From NCBI GenBank assembly GCA_024364735.1, contig JAGFNQ010005219.1, positions 62,001-126,000 of the forward strand: a DNA stretch of 64,000 nucleotides, in the 5' to 3' direction. The stretch is from Boesenbergia rotunda. Its lineage: Eukaryota > Streptophyta > Magnoliopsida > Zingiberales > Zingiberaceae. Of the stretch, positions 44,923 through 56,257 are shown one piece after another. The notes under the pieces are model-generated. The model did no database searches and had not been told where the DNA came from. It worked only from the letters and a program-made list of their open reading frames with translations. Position numbers and translations under genes: made by a program. The number at the start of each line of letters is the position of its first letter. Position 1 is the first letter of the stretch.

Positions 44923-47180
44923 TGTTGGGACCGGGTGCATGTTGACATGGATGCGGGTTCGTAATTTTAAAATTAATTACGTGCAGCGGAAGGTTTAGCA
45001 TAAATAATTTCTCAAATTATTTAACCACACATCTAAGCATGCAATTTTATTTTGTGTAGACATGATCATATATTTAAAATTTTGTAGAAACATAAACTAA
45101 TTTACGTATTACCTTGCGTAACTCGAAGGAAGGGACGAGATCCAACTGTAAGCGTCCCTTGGAAGCTCCGCCTCTATTCGCGTCCACGCCGAGTAACTTT
45201 GGGATGACTTCGCAAAGCCACGAGTTTCGTGTTCTCGAGAACTACTAGATTCTCCGAGAACGCGACGAGAAAAACCAAGAGAGAAGTCGGAAGACTAACC
45301 ACAAAAGGATGGTCGGAATCAAAATTCCGGCGAAGCAAAAGAAGAGGCTTGCGACAAAAAGAACCTTGCGGTAAACTCTAATTCCGGCAGCACCTTCTTC
45401 CGGCCAAGAGATGGCCGGAGCTTCCTTCTCCGGCAGCAGGTGGTGGTCGGCAGGGAAAGGGCAGGGCCGGCCGGCTGGTGCTCCTTCTTGGGGCTGGTTG
45501 GCGCACGGCAAGAAGGGGAGAAGAGAAGGAGAGATAGAGAGGGAGAGAGTCTATGCCTTCATCTCAATAATTCACACCCAAGCCTTGCCTTGGGTCCTTT
45601 ATATAGTGGCCTCTCAACCATCAAGCCTCTCAAATATGGAATAACTTATTCCATCATGCCAAGTTTGATTTTATATCATGGTTAAAATCATATTTTAATT
45701 CATGATAAAAATCTTCTCTCCTATGGAACAAATTTCCTTATCATGGTAAATCAATCCATGATTGATTTTATAAAATAAACCAATCCATGGTTCATTTTAA
45801 TTTCCATGAAAAATAAACCAAACCTTGGTTTATTATATAAAAATTTATATCATCCATAATTTTATAAAACAAACCACACTTGGTTTATTTTATAAATTGA
45901 ACCAAAAACTTAGTTCTCTCCCTTTGTTGTGGCCGACCAAGAAAAGAGGATGGAGGCCCTCTTTGGCCGTCCCATCCAAGCCACGCCCGAATGAATTAAA
46001 CTTATTTAATTCATTTATTAAGTCTTCAAAAGACTTAGCCATTTTACGCTTCCGATACGTCTCTGAAAAATTCAGATTCGACTTATCGTTTGGCTCAACT
46101 AAACTTAATCTCTCTTGATTGAAAAATCTAATTTTCAACTCGTTTTAAATCCCTTGGATTACTCATAGTGCGTGTGACTAAATAGGCTTTCAATTTATGT
46201 TGGCCGTCTATAAATAATCAATTATAGAACGATCATGAGTGGCACCTAGTAGTACATCATGATCCCCAATTAATCGAAAGATCAACAGTTGACCTCAGAA
46301 ACAATTTTGAAACCCTTCAGCAGCTAAAATGAATCGTGCCCCATTCCCTTCACCATCTTATACCCACTTGGTTCAGGACATGGTCTATGTATGTCAGTCC
46401 CCACTAGGCTGACTACGTCACACCTAGCCCATGTAACGTTTTCTCGTCCTACGGATTCTAATTACTCTCATGTATTTAAGAGATTCATACTCTGAACATG
46501 TCATGCTCTGGCTAGAGGCTTCGAGTAACAATCCGACAATAGGCCTCGGGTATACATCTCCTCGCAAGGAGTGGTGAATCCTTTGTAGGCTGTTCAAACA
46601 TCTTCGGGCACTTCGGCTTATACCCAATCATCCTGGGTCCACACCTCCTTGGAGATGTTTGCTTAAGATGTCAAAGTATAAGTCTCCATGGCCAAGATGA
46701 CTTGAACACCGCAAGTCAAAGGAACATCGCACTTAAGCTGCAGTAAGAACTTCGCTGACATATCTATATGTAGACTACCATATGAAGTTTTATAGTCAGT
46801 CACTCCAATGAACTAATTCCCTTAACTAGCATTCATATTTATCTCCGGACATCTCAATGTTACCAGCCAGTGAGAATCAGCTGATTAGAGAATAACCCAT
46901 GCTAGTCTCAACAGAATTGATAGTGTCCGTATTTATCAATTCATCGACTAGGGACAATTTCAATACTTCACAATTGCACATGTAGAGATAATCACTAGTT
47001 GTGAATTCATCACAAATTCTCTCATGCTGTGAATTGTATTGTGGACATTCAGTAAATGAGTTTAAGATCTCAATCAAATACACAAACATGTATACTCAAA
47101 TAGTGAATATTCATTTATTAGAATAAATGATTACAATCATAAGGAGATTTCCTTAGGACACTTCTCTCATATCAATAACA
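44923..47180 (-). repeat. E1 3' LTR
   Basis: 2258 bp. A TATA box (TATATAAAGG on the minus strand) is at 45596-45605. A purine run, AAGTGGGAGTT on the minus strand just inside at 47181-47191, is the polypurine tract. Confidence 0.92.
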
Positions 47181-47200
47181 AACTCCCACTTGGCCTAATG

Positions 47201-48225
47201 TCAATCGCTACGGTACCCAATACCACAGGCTCTAACATGACCCTCAAACTTACTTTGAGGTAAGACCTTAGTTAAAAGATCCGCTAAATTCCTTTCAGTG
47301 GGAATTTTCTCAATTTGTATATCATTCCTACTTATAATATCTCTGATCAGATGATAGCGGCGAAGCACATGTTTGGATCGCTGATGAGACCTTGGTTCCT
47401 TTGCTTGTGCAATAGCTCCATTGTTGTCGCAGTAAACCGGAATTGCTTCATCAATGGTTGGAACCACACCAAGTTCTGAGACAAACTTTTTGATCCAGAC
47501 TCCTTCCTTTGCTGCTTCCGAAGCTGTAATATATTCCCCTTCCGTGGTAGAATCCGCTACGGTGTCTTGCTTGGAACTCTTCCAACTTATTGCGCCTCCA
47601 TTCAAAATAAATATGTATCCGGACTGAGATTTGGAGTCATCTTTATCTGTCTAGAAATTGGCATCTGTATACCCACGTATTACCATATCACCTTCTCCAT
47701 ATATTAGGAACATATCCTTAGTGTTTCTTAAGTACTTGAGGATTGTCTTGACAGTCGCCCAATGATCCATTCCTGGATCAGACTGGTATCTGCTTGTGAC
47801 GCTCAGAGCATATGATACATCGGACCTAGTACATAACATAGCATACATGATAGATCCTATCGCGGATGCATAAGGAATCTTATTCATGCAAATCCTCTCG
47901 TCTTCTGTGCACGGACACATAGACTTCGAAAGGTTGATCCCATGCCTGATGGAAGGTAACCTTTCTTGGATTCCGACATGCTAAACCTTTCTAGCACTTG
48001 GTCTATATATATAGACTGCGAAAGACCAAGCAACCATTTTGATCTATCTCTATAGATTCTAATCCCAAGGATATAGGTTGCTTCTCCCAGGTCTTTCATG
48101 GAGAAAGTTTTGGACAACCAAATTTTAACTGACTGTAAGACTGATATATCGTTTCCTATAAGTAATATGTCGTCGACATATAACACTAGGAATACGACTG
48201 CACTCCCACTAACCTTCTTGTACAC
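47201..48225 (-). pseudogene. pol: E1 RT C-terminal half and RNase H (broken)
   Basis: From 48225: the RT palm with YVDD (VLYVDDILLIGND), then DLGEATYILGIRIYRDRSK. A frame shift near 47920 follows, then MCPCTEDERICMNKIPYASAIGS with RNase H Asp in RGYTDANF. A TAG at 47651-47653 stands where E2 has CAG. RNase H continues with DSTTEGEYITASEA and VYCDNNGAIAQAKEPRSHQR to the stop at 47201. Catalytic residues are present, but at least two lesions break the frame. Confidence 0.85.
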
Positions 48226-48324
48226 ACAAGGTTCGTTAGGATTTTGTGAGAAATCAAACTCTTTGATTGTCTCATCAAAACGGATGTTCCAGCTCCTGGA
48301 TGCTTGCTTTAGTCCATATATGGA

Positions 48325-49574
48325 TCATCGAAGCTTGCATACTTTGGTTTTATTAACCGATGTGAAACCTTCAGGTTGTATCATGTATACATCCTCAAGC
48401 AGGTTTCCATTAAGGAAAGCTATTTTCACATCCATTTTCCATATCTCATAATCATAATGAGCTGCTATGGCCAGGAGCATCCGAATGGATTTAAGCATAG
48501 CTACTGGCGAATATGTTTCGTCATAATCAATTCCTTGTTTCTGACGATATCCTTTTGCCACTAATCTAGCCTTAAAGGTAACAACATTTCCTTCCATGTT
48601 GGTTTTCTTCTTGAAAACCCACTTGCACCCTATGGGCTTAATCCCTTTAGGTGGGTTAACCAAGTCCCATACTTGATTTTTGTACATGGAATCCATTTCC
48701 GACTTCATGGCTTCAAGCCTTTTATCCCTTTCAGAATTTTTCAGAACATCTTCATAACTGATAGGTTCGTCATCGTTAATGAGTAACACGTCGTTCGATT
48801 CACTTATGAGAAATCCGTATCTCTCTGGAATATTGCGTGTCCTATCAGACCTACGAAGAAGTGGTGTTGTTTTAGGTTCAACTGATAGCTCATCATTATG
48901 AGTTATTGGTTGTGGGTCTAGACTAGGTGTCTCTGTAATGTCTATTGGAGTTTCTTGAACTTTTTCAAGTTCAATGCTACTCCCACTGTTTTCTTGTAAA
49001 AGAAATTCTTTTTCTAGAAATACAGCATGCCTTGAAACAAACACCTTTTGTTCCAAGGGATGATAGAATTGGTAACCTTTCGTTTCCTTAGGGTATCCAA
49101 TAAATAGACATTTATCAGACTTAGCATTGAATTTGTCTGATACAGTCGCTTTACATAACCAGGACAACCCCATATCTTTAGGTGAGATAAATGAGATTTC
49201 TTACTATTCCACGTCTCATATGGAGTAGTAGAGACTACCTTGGTTGGGATTCTGTTTAGTAAGTAAACAGCTGTCTTAAGCGCATAGCCCCAAAAGGATT
49301 TTGGAAGAGTTGCATGATTCATCATAGATCTAACCATGTCCTTCCAGGTTCGATTACGCCTCTCAAATACACCATTATGCTGTGGTGAATATGGCGAAGT
49401 CCATTGAGACAATATGCCATTGTCCCTAAGATAATCTTGAAACTCTTGACTTAGGTATTCACCACCCCGATCGGATCGAAGTATCTTAATTCTTTTGCCA
49501 AGCTGTTTCTCTACTTCACTTCTGAACTCTTTGAATTTCTCAAAAGCTTCAGATTTGTGTTTCATTAAGAACAC
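48325..49574 (-). pseudogene. pol: E1 integrase C-terminal part and RT N-terminal part (broken)
   Basis: 49574-49014 carries the integrase core: Asp in LRSDRGGEYLS and Glu in YSPQHNGVFERRNR, then WGYALKTAVYLLNR. A frame shift near 49160 leads into the frame 49173-48325, with the linker to RT, WVFKKKTNMEGNVVTFKARLVAKGYRQ and MDVKIAFLNGNLLEDVYM. It ends at a TGA (48327-48325) where E2 has CGA. Confidence 0.85.
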
Positions 49575-49583
49575 ATACCCGAA

Positions 49584-50290
49584 TCATGAGTGATCATCAA
49601 TAAAGGTAATGAAGTAGCTATAGCCTCCTTGTGCAAGAGTTGACATTGGTCCACATACATCAGTATGTATTAGACCAAGCAATTCTCCCACTGGTTTACC
49701 TTTTTCGGAAAAGGGTAATTTGGTCATCTTGCCTTTTAAGCATGATTCGCATGTATCAAATGAACCAGGTTCAAATAATTCCAGAATTTCATATCGGTCT
49801 AATTTGGTCATGCGTTTCTTGCTTACATGGCCAAGACGACAATGCCACATATAAGAGTCTATTTGATTATCTATTCGAGCACGTTTCTTGCTAACTTCGA
49901 TATTGAAAACGTCACCAGATAAATCTAACGTGTAGATACCATTGCATAAAGTTCCGGTCCCATAAAGAACGTCATTTAAAGTTATATAACAACAATTGTT
50001 ACTAAAAGTTAAATGATAACCCTTTTCATTCAAGCATGAAATAGATACAATGTTCTTTATTAACGAAGTAACAAAATAACAATTATCCAATTCTAAGACA
50101 AGTCCAGTAGGGAGCTTTAGCAAATATGTTCCGATGGTAACAGCAGCAATCTTTGCTCCATTTCCAACTCGCAAATTCACTTCTCCCTTGACGAGTCTTC
50201 TTCTATTCCTTAGCCCCTGTATGTCATTACATATATATGAGCTACACCCAGTATCAATTACTCAGGTGTCCGAGGAAATAGAGTGACATT
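49584..50290 (-). pseudogene. pol: E1 protease and integrase N-terminal part (broken)
   Basis: The protease DTG (IDTGCSSYICND) lies at about 50250, just after a TGA that stands where E2 has TGG. The open frame 50180-49584 then covers the rest of protease, the GAG-pre-integrase HCRLGHVSKKRM motif, CESCLKGKMTKLPF and the first integrase Asp (LIHTDVCGPM). It stops at TGA after FIDDHS, where E2 has CGA. Confidence 0.83.
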
Positions 50291-50338
50291 CAATAACGAA
50301 GATACTTGAAGAGGATGGGGCATCGGATGCCTTCTTCT

Positions 50339-51115
50339 TCAAGGACTCAAGATAAACCTTGCAGTTTCTTCGCAGTGGCCCTCCTTGCTGCAGTGATGGC
50401 AAGTGCCTTTTGGTTCCTTTTCAATCTTTTTGGCCTTTTTCTTCCTTCCCTTATTTTGTTCTTTGGGCTTCCTCTTAGAGCCTTTCTTTGAGGAACCAAC
50501 TAACAGTACCGTCTTCTGATCCTGCTTTATAGAAGCCTCTACAGTCTTCAGCAGGTTAAGCAACTCAGGAATGGTAGTCTCCAGTTTGTTCATCTGATAG
50601 TTCATCACAAACTGTGAGTAACTCTTAGGCAAACAATGCAGAATTAAGTCAATACTTAGTTCGTTATCCATTGCAAATCCGAGTGTGCCTAGTCACTCAA
50701 TGTACCCCAACATCTTCAACACAAACTGTGAAACAGAAGTGTCTTCCTGCATCTTAGAGGTGAAGAGGAGTCTGGAGACCTCAAACCTTTCGGATCTCGC
50801 CTGCTCGTCAAACAGCTCATGAAGATGGAAGACGATGGTATAAGCATCCATATGCTCATGCTGCTTTTGTAGCTCAGGTACCATAGCGGCCAGCATGATG
50901 CAACTCGCAACTTCAGAATCGGCCACATGTTTCTGATAGGCCACTAACTGGTCTGGAGTTGCATCTTCAGGAGGATGGTTGGGAAGTTGTTCTTCAAGGA
51001 CATAAGCAAGCTTTTCTATTTTGAGGACTATCCTCAGGTTTAGAAGCCAGTCCATGAAGTTTGGCCCAGTCAGCTTATTGGTCTCCAAAATGGAACGCAA
51101 ATTCAGAGAAGACAT
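50339..51115 (-). pseudogene. gag: E1 gag (one nonsense, nearly full length)
   Basis: Starts MSSLNLRSILETNKLTGPNF at 51115 and covers the capsid (UBN2-like) domain for 140 codons to a TGA at 50695-50693, which sits in a context expected to be Arg. It resumes in frame with the capsid end, a Lys-rich stretch and a zinc knuckle CHHCSKEGH whose last Cys is lost after a frame shift (near 50375). Compared with E2, E1 retains the middle of the capsid domain. Confidence 0.85.
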
Positions 51116-52050
51116 GATCAGGTGATTATCCTAGAAATACAAATTGAGGTTATGTGATGAGAATGATAAAGAATGCATCAATATACATTAATTAAATCCT
51201 ATTTATTTTTCGAATTGAATAACCCTTTTTATCAATTCGGGAGATCGTAAGAGACAGATTCCCTTAATTCAACCACATATTATTTTCATGAAAATCTTAT
51301 TTAAGGAAATATACTCTATAGGAAATAATTTTCCTAATTAATTTTGGAGACAATAATATGTAAGAGCATCACCTCATAAATCAAATAAGGAAATTATCGT
51401 TTGAGAATCACCTCAAAAATTTTCAAGATTTGATCATATATTTTATTTATGGAAAATTAATATCAATAACATAATTTGGATGGCTCCCCGAGGCTCAATC
51501 CAAATTAAACATTTGACAATTTAAATTCAATTTATGAAATTTAATTATAACAACTAACTTTAAATTGGACGGCTCCCCGAGGCTCAATCCAAAATAAAGA
51601 ATTTTGTAAATAATTTAATTTCTAATTATAAATTTAGATGCCAATTAATATTCCTATAATTTGTCTAGACTTTCTTGAAAGAAAGTGCCCAAAATTGCGA
51701 GCTTTCCATAAATGCAAAGTTTCCAAAAATAAAAGGTTTTCAGAATAATTGCAAGTTTCTAGTACAAAGAAAACTTACATTTTTCCAAAATTGGAAAATT
51801 TCTAAAATAGAAAATTTTCAAAATTGGAAAGTTTTCAAAAATGGAAAGTTTTCACAATTATCATAAAATTTCAGAAACAGAGATATTTCAAAAGTTTGTG
51901 AAATTTCATGAGGATTTCCAAACTTTGAAATTCCTAAATCGAAAATTTACCATAATTGGAAAGTTTTCATAATTGAAAATTTTCCAAAATTGAGATCATG
52001 ATAAAGCTTTCCGCAAAACAATTATATGATTATGTCGAACACAAACCTCG
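51116..52050 (-). other. E1 untranslated leader
   Basis: 935 bp between primer-binding site and gag. It contains two copies of GGCTCCCCGAGGCTC (51482-51496 and 51571-51585, plus strand), each followed by AATCCAAA, and an AT-rich block of GGAAAATTTTC-type inverted repeats (51780-51985). It is shorter than the E2 leader by about 0.8 kb. No reading frame is convincing. Confidence 0.65.
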
Positions 52051-52062
52051 GCTCTGATACCA
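52051..52062 (-). promoter_or_regulatory. E1 primer-binding site
   Basis: TGGTATCAGAGC on the minus strand, one base from the 5' LTR. Confidence 0.9.
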
Positions 52063-52063
52063 C

Positions 52064-54281
52064 TGTTGGGACCGGGTGCATGTTGACATTGATGCGGGTT
52101 CGTAATTTTAAAATTAATTACGTGCAGCGGAAGGTTTAGCATAAATAATTTCTCAAATTATTTAACCACACATCTAAGTATGCAATTTTATCTTGTGTAG
52201 ACATGATCATATATTTAAAATTTTGTAGAAACATAAACTAATTTACGTATTACCTCACGTAACTCGAAGGAAGGGACGAGATCCAACCGTAAGCGTCCCT
52301 TGGAAGCTCCGCCTCTATTCGCGTCCACGCCGAGTATCTTTGGGATGACTTCGCAAAGCCACGAGTTTCGTGTTCTCGAGAACTACTAGATTCTCCGAGA
52401 ACACAACGGGAAAAACCAAGAGAGAAGTCGGAAGACTAACCACAAAAGAATGGCCGAAATCAAAATTCCGGCGAAGCAAAAGAAGAGGCTTGCGGCAAAA
52501 AGATCCTTGCGGCAAACTCTAATTCCGGCAGCACCTTCTTCCGGCTAAGAGATGGTCGGAGCTTCCTTCTCCGACAGCAGGTGGTGGTCGGCAGGGAAAG
52601 GGCAGGGGCGGCCGGCTGGTACTCCTTCTTGGGGCTGGTTGGCGCACGGCAAGAAGGGGAGAAGAGAAGGGGAGAAAGAGAGGGAGAGAGTCTATGCCTT
52701 CATCTCAATAATTCACACCCAAGCCTTGCCTTGGGTCCTTTATATAGTGGCCTCTTAACCATCAAGCCTCTCAAATATGGAATAACTTATTCCATCATGC
52801 CAAGTTTGATTTTATATCATGGTTAAAATCATATTTTAATTCATGATAAAAACTTCTCTCCTATGGAATAAATTTCCTTATCATGGTAAATCAATCCATG
52901 ATTGATTTTATAAAATAAACCAATCCATGGTTCATTTTAATTTCAATGAAAAATAAACCAAACCTTGGTTTATTATATAAAAATTTATATCATCCATAAT
53001 TTTATAAAATAAACCAAACTTGGTTTATTTTATAAATTGAACCAAAAACTTGGTTCTCTCCCTTTGGTGTGGACGGCCCATCCAAGCCACGCCCCAATGA
53101 ATTAAACTTATTTAATTCATCTATTAAGTCTTCAAAAGACTTAGCCATTTTACGCTTCCGATGCGTCTCTGAAAAATTCAGATTCGACTTATCATTTGAC
53201 TCAACCAAACTTAATCTCTCTTGATTGGAAAATCCAATTTTCAACTCGTTTTAAATCCCTCGGATTACTCGTAGTGCGTGTGACTAAATAGGCTTTCGAT
53301 TTATGTTGGCCGTCTATAATTAATCAATTATAGAACGATCATGACTAGCACCTAGTACTACATCATGATCCCCAATTAATCAAAAGATTAACGGTTGACC
53401 TCAGAAACAATTCTGAAATCCTTCAGCAGCTATAATGAATCGTGCCTCATTCCCTTTACCATCTTATACCCACTTGGTTCTGGACATGGTCTATGTGTGT
53501 CAGTCCCCACTAGGCTGACTACATCACACCTAACCCAAGTAACATTTTCTCGTCCTAGGGATTCTAATTACTCTCATGTATTTAAGAGATTCATACTCTG
53601 AACATGTCATGCTCTGGCTAGAGGCTTCGAGTAACAATCCGACGATAGGCCTCGGGTATACATCTCCTCGCAAGGAGTGGTGAATCCTTTGTAGGCTGTT
53701 CAAACATCTTCGGGCACTTCGGCTTATACCCAATCATCCTGGGTCAACACCTCCTTGGAGATGTTTGCTTAAGATGTCAAAGTATAAGTCTCCATGGCCA
53801 AGATGACTTGAACACCGCAAGTCAAAGGAACATCGCACTTAAGCTGCAGTAAGAACTTCGCTGACATATCTATATGTAGACTACCATATGAAGTTTTATA
53901 GCCAGTCACTTCAATGAACTAATTCCCTTAACTAGCATTCATATTTATCTCCGGACATCTCAATGTTACCAGCCAGTGAGAATCAGCTGATTAGAGAATA
54001 ACCCATGCTAGTCTCAACAGAATTGATAGTGTCCGTATTTATCAATTCATCGACTAGGGACAATTTCAATACTTCACAATTGCACATGTAGAGATAATCA
54101 CTAGTTGTGAATTCATCACAAATTCTCTCATGCTGTGAATTGTATTGCGGACATTCAGTAAATGAGTTTAAGATCTCAATCAAATACACAAACATGTATA
54201 CTCAAATAGTGAATATTCATTTATTAGAATAAATGATTACAATCATTGATTGCCTTAGGACACTTTCTCATATCACTAACA
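52064..54281 (-). repeat. E1 5' LTR
   Basis: 2218 bp, very similar to 44923-47180; a 40-bp difference lies mainly near 53070, where the left LTR has an extra stretch. TATA box at 52737-52746 (minus strand). Confidence 0.92.
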
Positions 54282-54941
54282 GAAGATTGTTGTAAAACTC
54301 CAAGACATGTTCATAGTTTATCGTCCTCTCCAAGGAGAGGAGAAAGCCAAGGTTGTAGAAGGTTACTATCTCCATGATGGAGGGACAGTGCTCGGATAGA
54401 AATGGAACGTCAATTGATTGGCAGGAGAGCAACTTGAAGGTTCTGGATTGAAATGCCTGTTCACAGGCAGCATTGGGAAAATGGGAACTTGATGAAGGCT
54501 AAGGCCTTCGGGAGGGTGCGGAGGAAGAAGAGGCTTTGCCCTTTGAGCTGCCCTCCACTGATTCTTTCCCTTTGGATGACTTTCTAAAGGATTGAATAGG
54601 TCATGGCAACCGATTTGATCAAGATGAAGAGAAATCAAGACACAGATTCGAATATTGATACAATCATGATTAAAGGATCACATGGGCAAGATATTCATCA
54701 TGTTAATCATAATAGAAAATGAGCAAATGAACATAGGTGTGATCAATGGAGTAAGATGTGATCAAAGGAGATTAGGTTTAATCAGTAAAGTTGAAAGGTC
54801 ATGGCAAGGGAGGTCACGGCAAAAACATAGAGTCACGGTAATGGCACACACAGCACAACAGACAAGTTATGATTAGCATAAGTTCATAATCTAAGAATTG
54901 ATCTGAAATGAAAACCAACAAAACTCTTACTTAGGTTCCAT

Positions 54942-55260
54942 GATGTTGATTTGAGAAGATTCTGAAGGCTCGAAGGAGAGCTCGCGCAGGGGAAAGAACA
55001 CGGCGCAAGAAATGTACTCAAGACCTTGAGCAAGAGGGAAACTTGCCGAAGACAAGGAAGAGCTCGCAAGACAACCGCACGCACATAGGAGCTCACGCGC
55101 AAGAGGAACTCACGCACAAGGAAGAACACGCGCAGGGAGGAGGAAACACACGAAGAAGATCACGTGGGAAGGTGTTTCGGCGCTAGGGCTTGGGGAATAA
55201 GGGGTTTTCGCGAAGTTATTAGGTTAGTGGATCGGTCCACCAACTAAAATTTAATGTGAT
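54942..55260 (-). promoter_or_regulatory. Probable 5' UTR and promoter of the D2 env-position gene
   Basis: CT-rich on the minus strand, aligned with 20410-20700 of D, with CCTAGCGC (55180-55191 region) and the CATTAAATT stretch (about 55248-55256) conserved. One upstream ATG (near 55087) is present here but not in D. Confidence 0.45.
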
Positions 55261-55284
55261 CGAACGGATCACCGTTCAATCTGG

Positions 55285-55695
55285 TAGCGCCCAGACCGAT
55301 CAGGCTTCGGCCTGATCGGACTGGCCTGGTCCTGATCGATCGGGGTGACCGATCAGGCAGGCTCCTGATCGATCGGCTGATCAATCAGGAAGCAATCAGA
55401 AGGTTTGGAGATTTTTCCCGTGAGTCCCCTGATCGGTCTGTGGACCGATCAAAACAGGATGCTAGATCTGTCTGGGGACCGATCCAGGCCAACACAGAGA
55501 GTTTGGTCAATTTTTGTGAAGTGTTTTGTGACCCCTCTGATCGGTCTGTGGACCGATCACCACAGTGGGCGCCAGATCGGTCTGGGGACCGATCCAGACC
55601 AGCACAGTGGGTTTTGACAGTTTTTCGCACAGGAGCTAGATCGATCCGTTGGACCGATCAGTCATACTCCTGATCGGTCCGGTGACCGATCAGGC
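55285..55695. repeat. Palindrome array upstream of the D2 env-position gene
   Basis: About eight palindromes of the GATCGGT/ACCGATC family. Sequence and spacing partly match 20715-21082 but copies differ in number and centre (CTGTGG, CTGGGG, CCGGTG), so the array evolves while keeping paired arms. Confidence 0.8.
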
Positions 55696-56257
55696 TTCCT
55701 GCAATTCCTGATACGATCTGAAACTTTCAGTTTCAGACTTCCAAGTGATTTTTGACAAGATCTGATGAGAGTTTATCGATATTGAAAGTTGTCTCTTGAC
55801 TAAAATTGATCCCTGAACAAGGATCAAAAGTCCTTATGGGTGTAACAATCACTTTGCTCCACCCAAGTGGAGTCAAACTCAATCAACAAACATTCAAGCA
55901 AATTTAACCAAGTTTGTATCAAATTCAAGTTTCCAATCATGTTTCCTTGATTGGAATGTCCAAGTATGATCATGGAGCCAAGTACACATGTGTTATGCAT
56001 TGGTTTTCCCCATACTTGATCACCGAAGTGATTTTTATCTCGTCAACCAAATTTCTCAAGGTATGTGATGACATTTCAAGAAATTTAGTTGATCCTAACA
56101 TCTCACCCCATTTCTAGCAAACAAAAACGTGTTGTTGAACCTTATAGTTTCTGTGAGATGTCCCCAAGTTACCCAATTGATTTCCCCAACAATTTTGAAA
56201 TGATCATCAAGGGGTTTGAATGCATTTTGATGTCTATGAAGTGCGACACATTCCCAA
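55696..56257 (-). other. D2 non-coding stretch before RNase H
   Basis: Aligned with 21083-21625 of D. No coding signal. It ends at CCCAA (56253-56257), the left target copy of E2. The D2 RNase H should lie on the other side of E2, outside the window. Confidence 0.65.

Larger units (their letters stand above)
44923..54281 (-). mobile_element. Element E1: Ty1/copia retrotransposon
   Basis: 9359 bp with TGTTGGGACC...CTAACA ends and a perfect target duplication GAAGA at 44918-44922 and 54282-54286. LTRs are 2258 bp (left, 3') and 2218 bp (right, 5'). The internal region carries gag, protease, integrase, RT and RNase H in that order on the minus strand, with no env-position gene. All coding parts are present but broken by stops and shifts. 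The copia sub-lineage is not certain from what I can see. Confidence 0.93.
43899..54941 (-). pseudogene. D2 env-position gene, predicted two exons, split by E1
   Basis: This is the counterpart of the D gene at 18725-20409. Proposed exon 1 is at 54941-54931 (ATGGAACCTAA), donor GTAAGA at 54930-54925, acceptor CCTTTAG ending at 54584, exon 2 from 54583. The first coding bases and phase match D. Lesions: a CAG-to-TAG change near 54500 (D has CAG), the 9.4-kb E1 insertion after 54287, two frame shifts (near 44740 and 44690) and a deletion near 44310. The C-terminal coiled coil and acidic tail are intact in 44414-43899. Where D has its TAG (19213), D2 has CAA, showing the ancestral frame was open there. 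Confidence 0.72.
42646..56257 (-). mobile_element. Element D2: second member of the D family, truncated and split by E1 and E2
   Basis: It starts inside a 3' LTR (about 42646-43334), continues through the polypurine cluster and the env-position gene to the palindrome and non-coding regions, and is cut at 56257 by E2. The E1 insertion (44923-54281, TSD GAAGA) falls inside exon 2 of the env-position gene. Everything lines up with 17420-21625 of element D. The rest should lie beyond the window. The left end joins element F at a short shared stretch (ACTCAACC), suggesting an illegitimate deletion. Confidence 0.85.
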
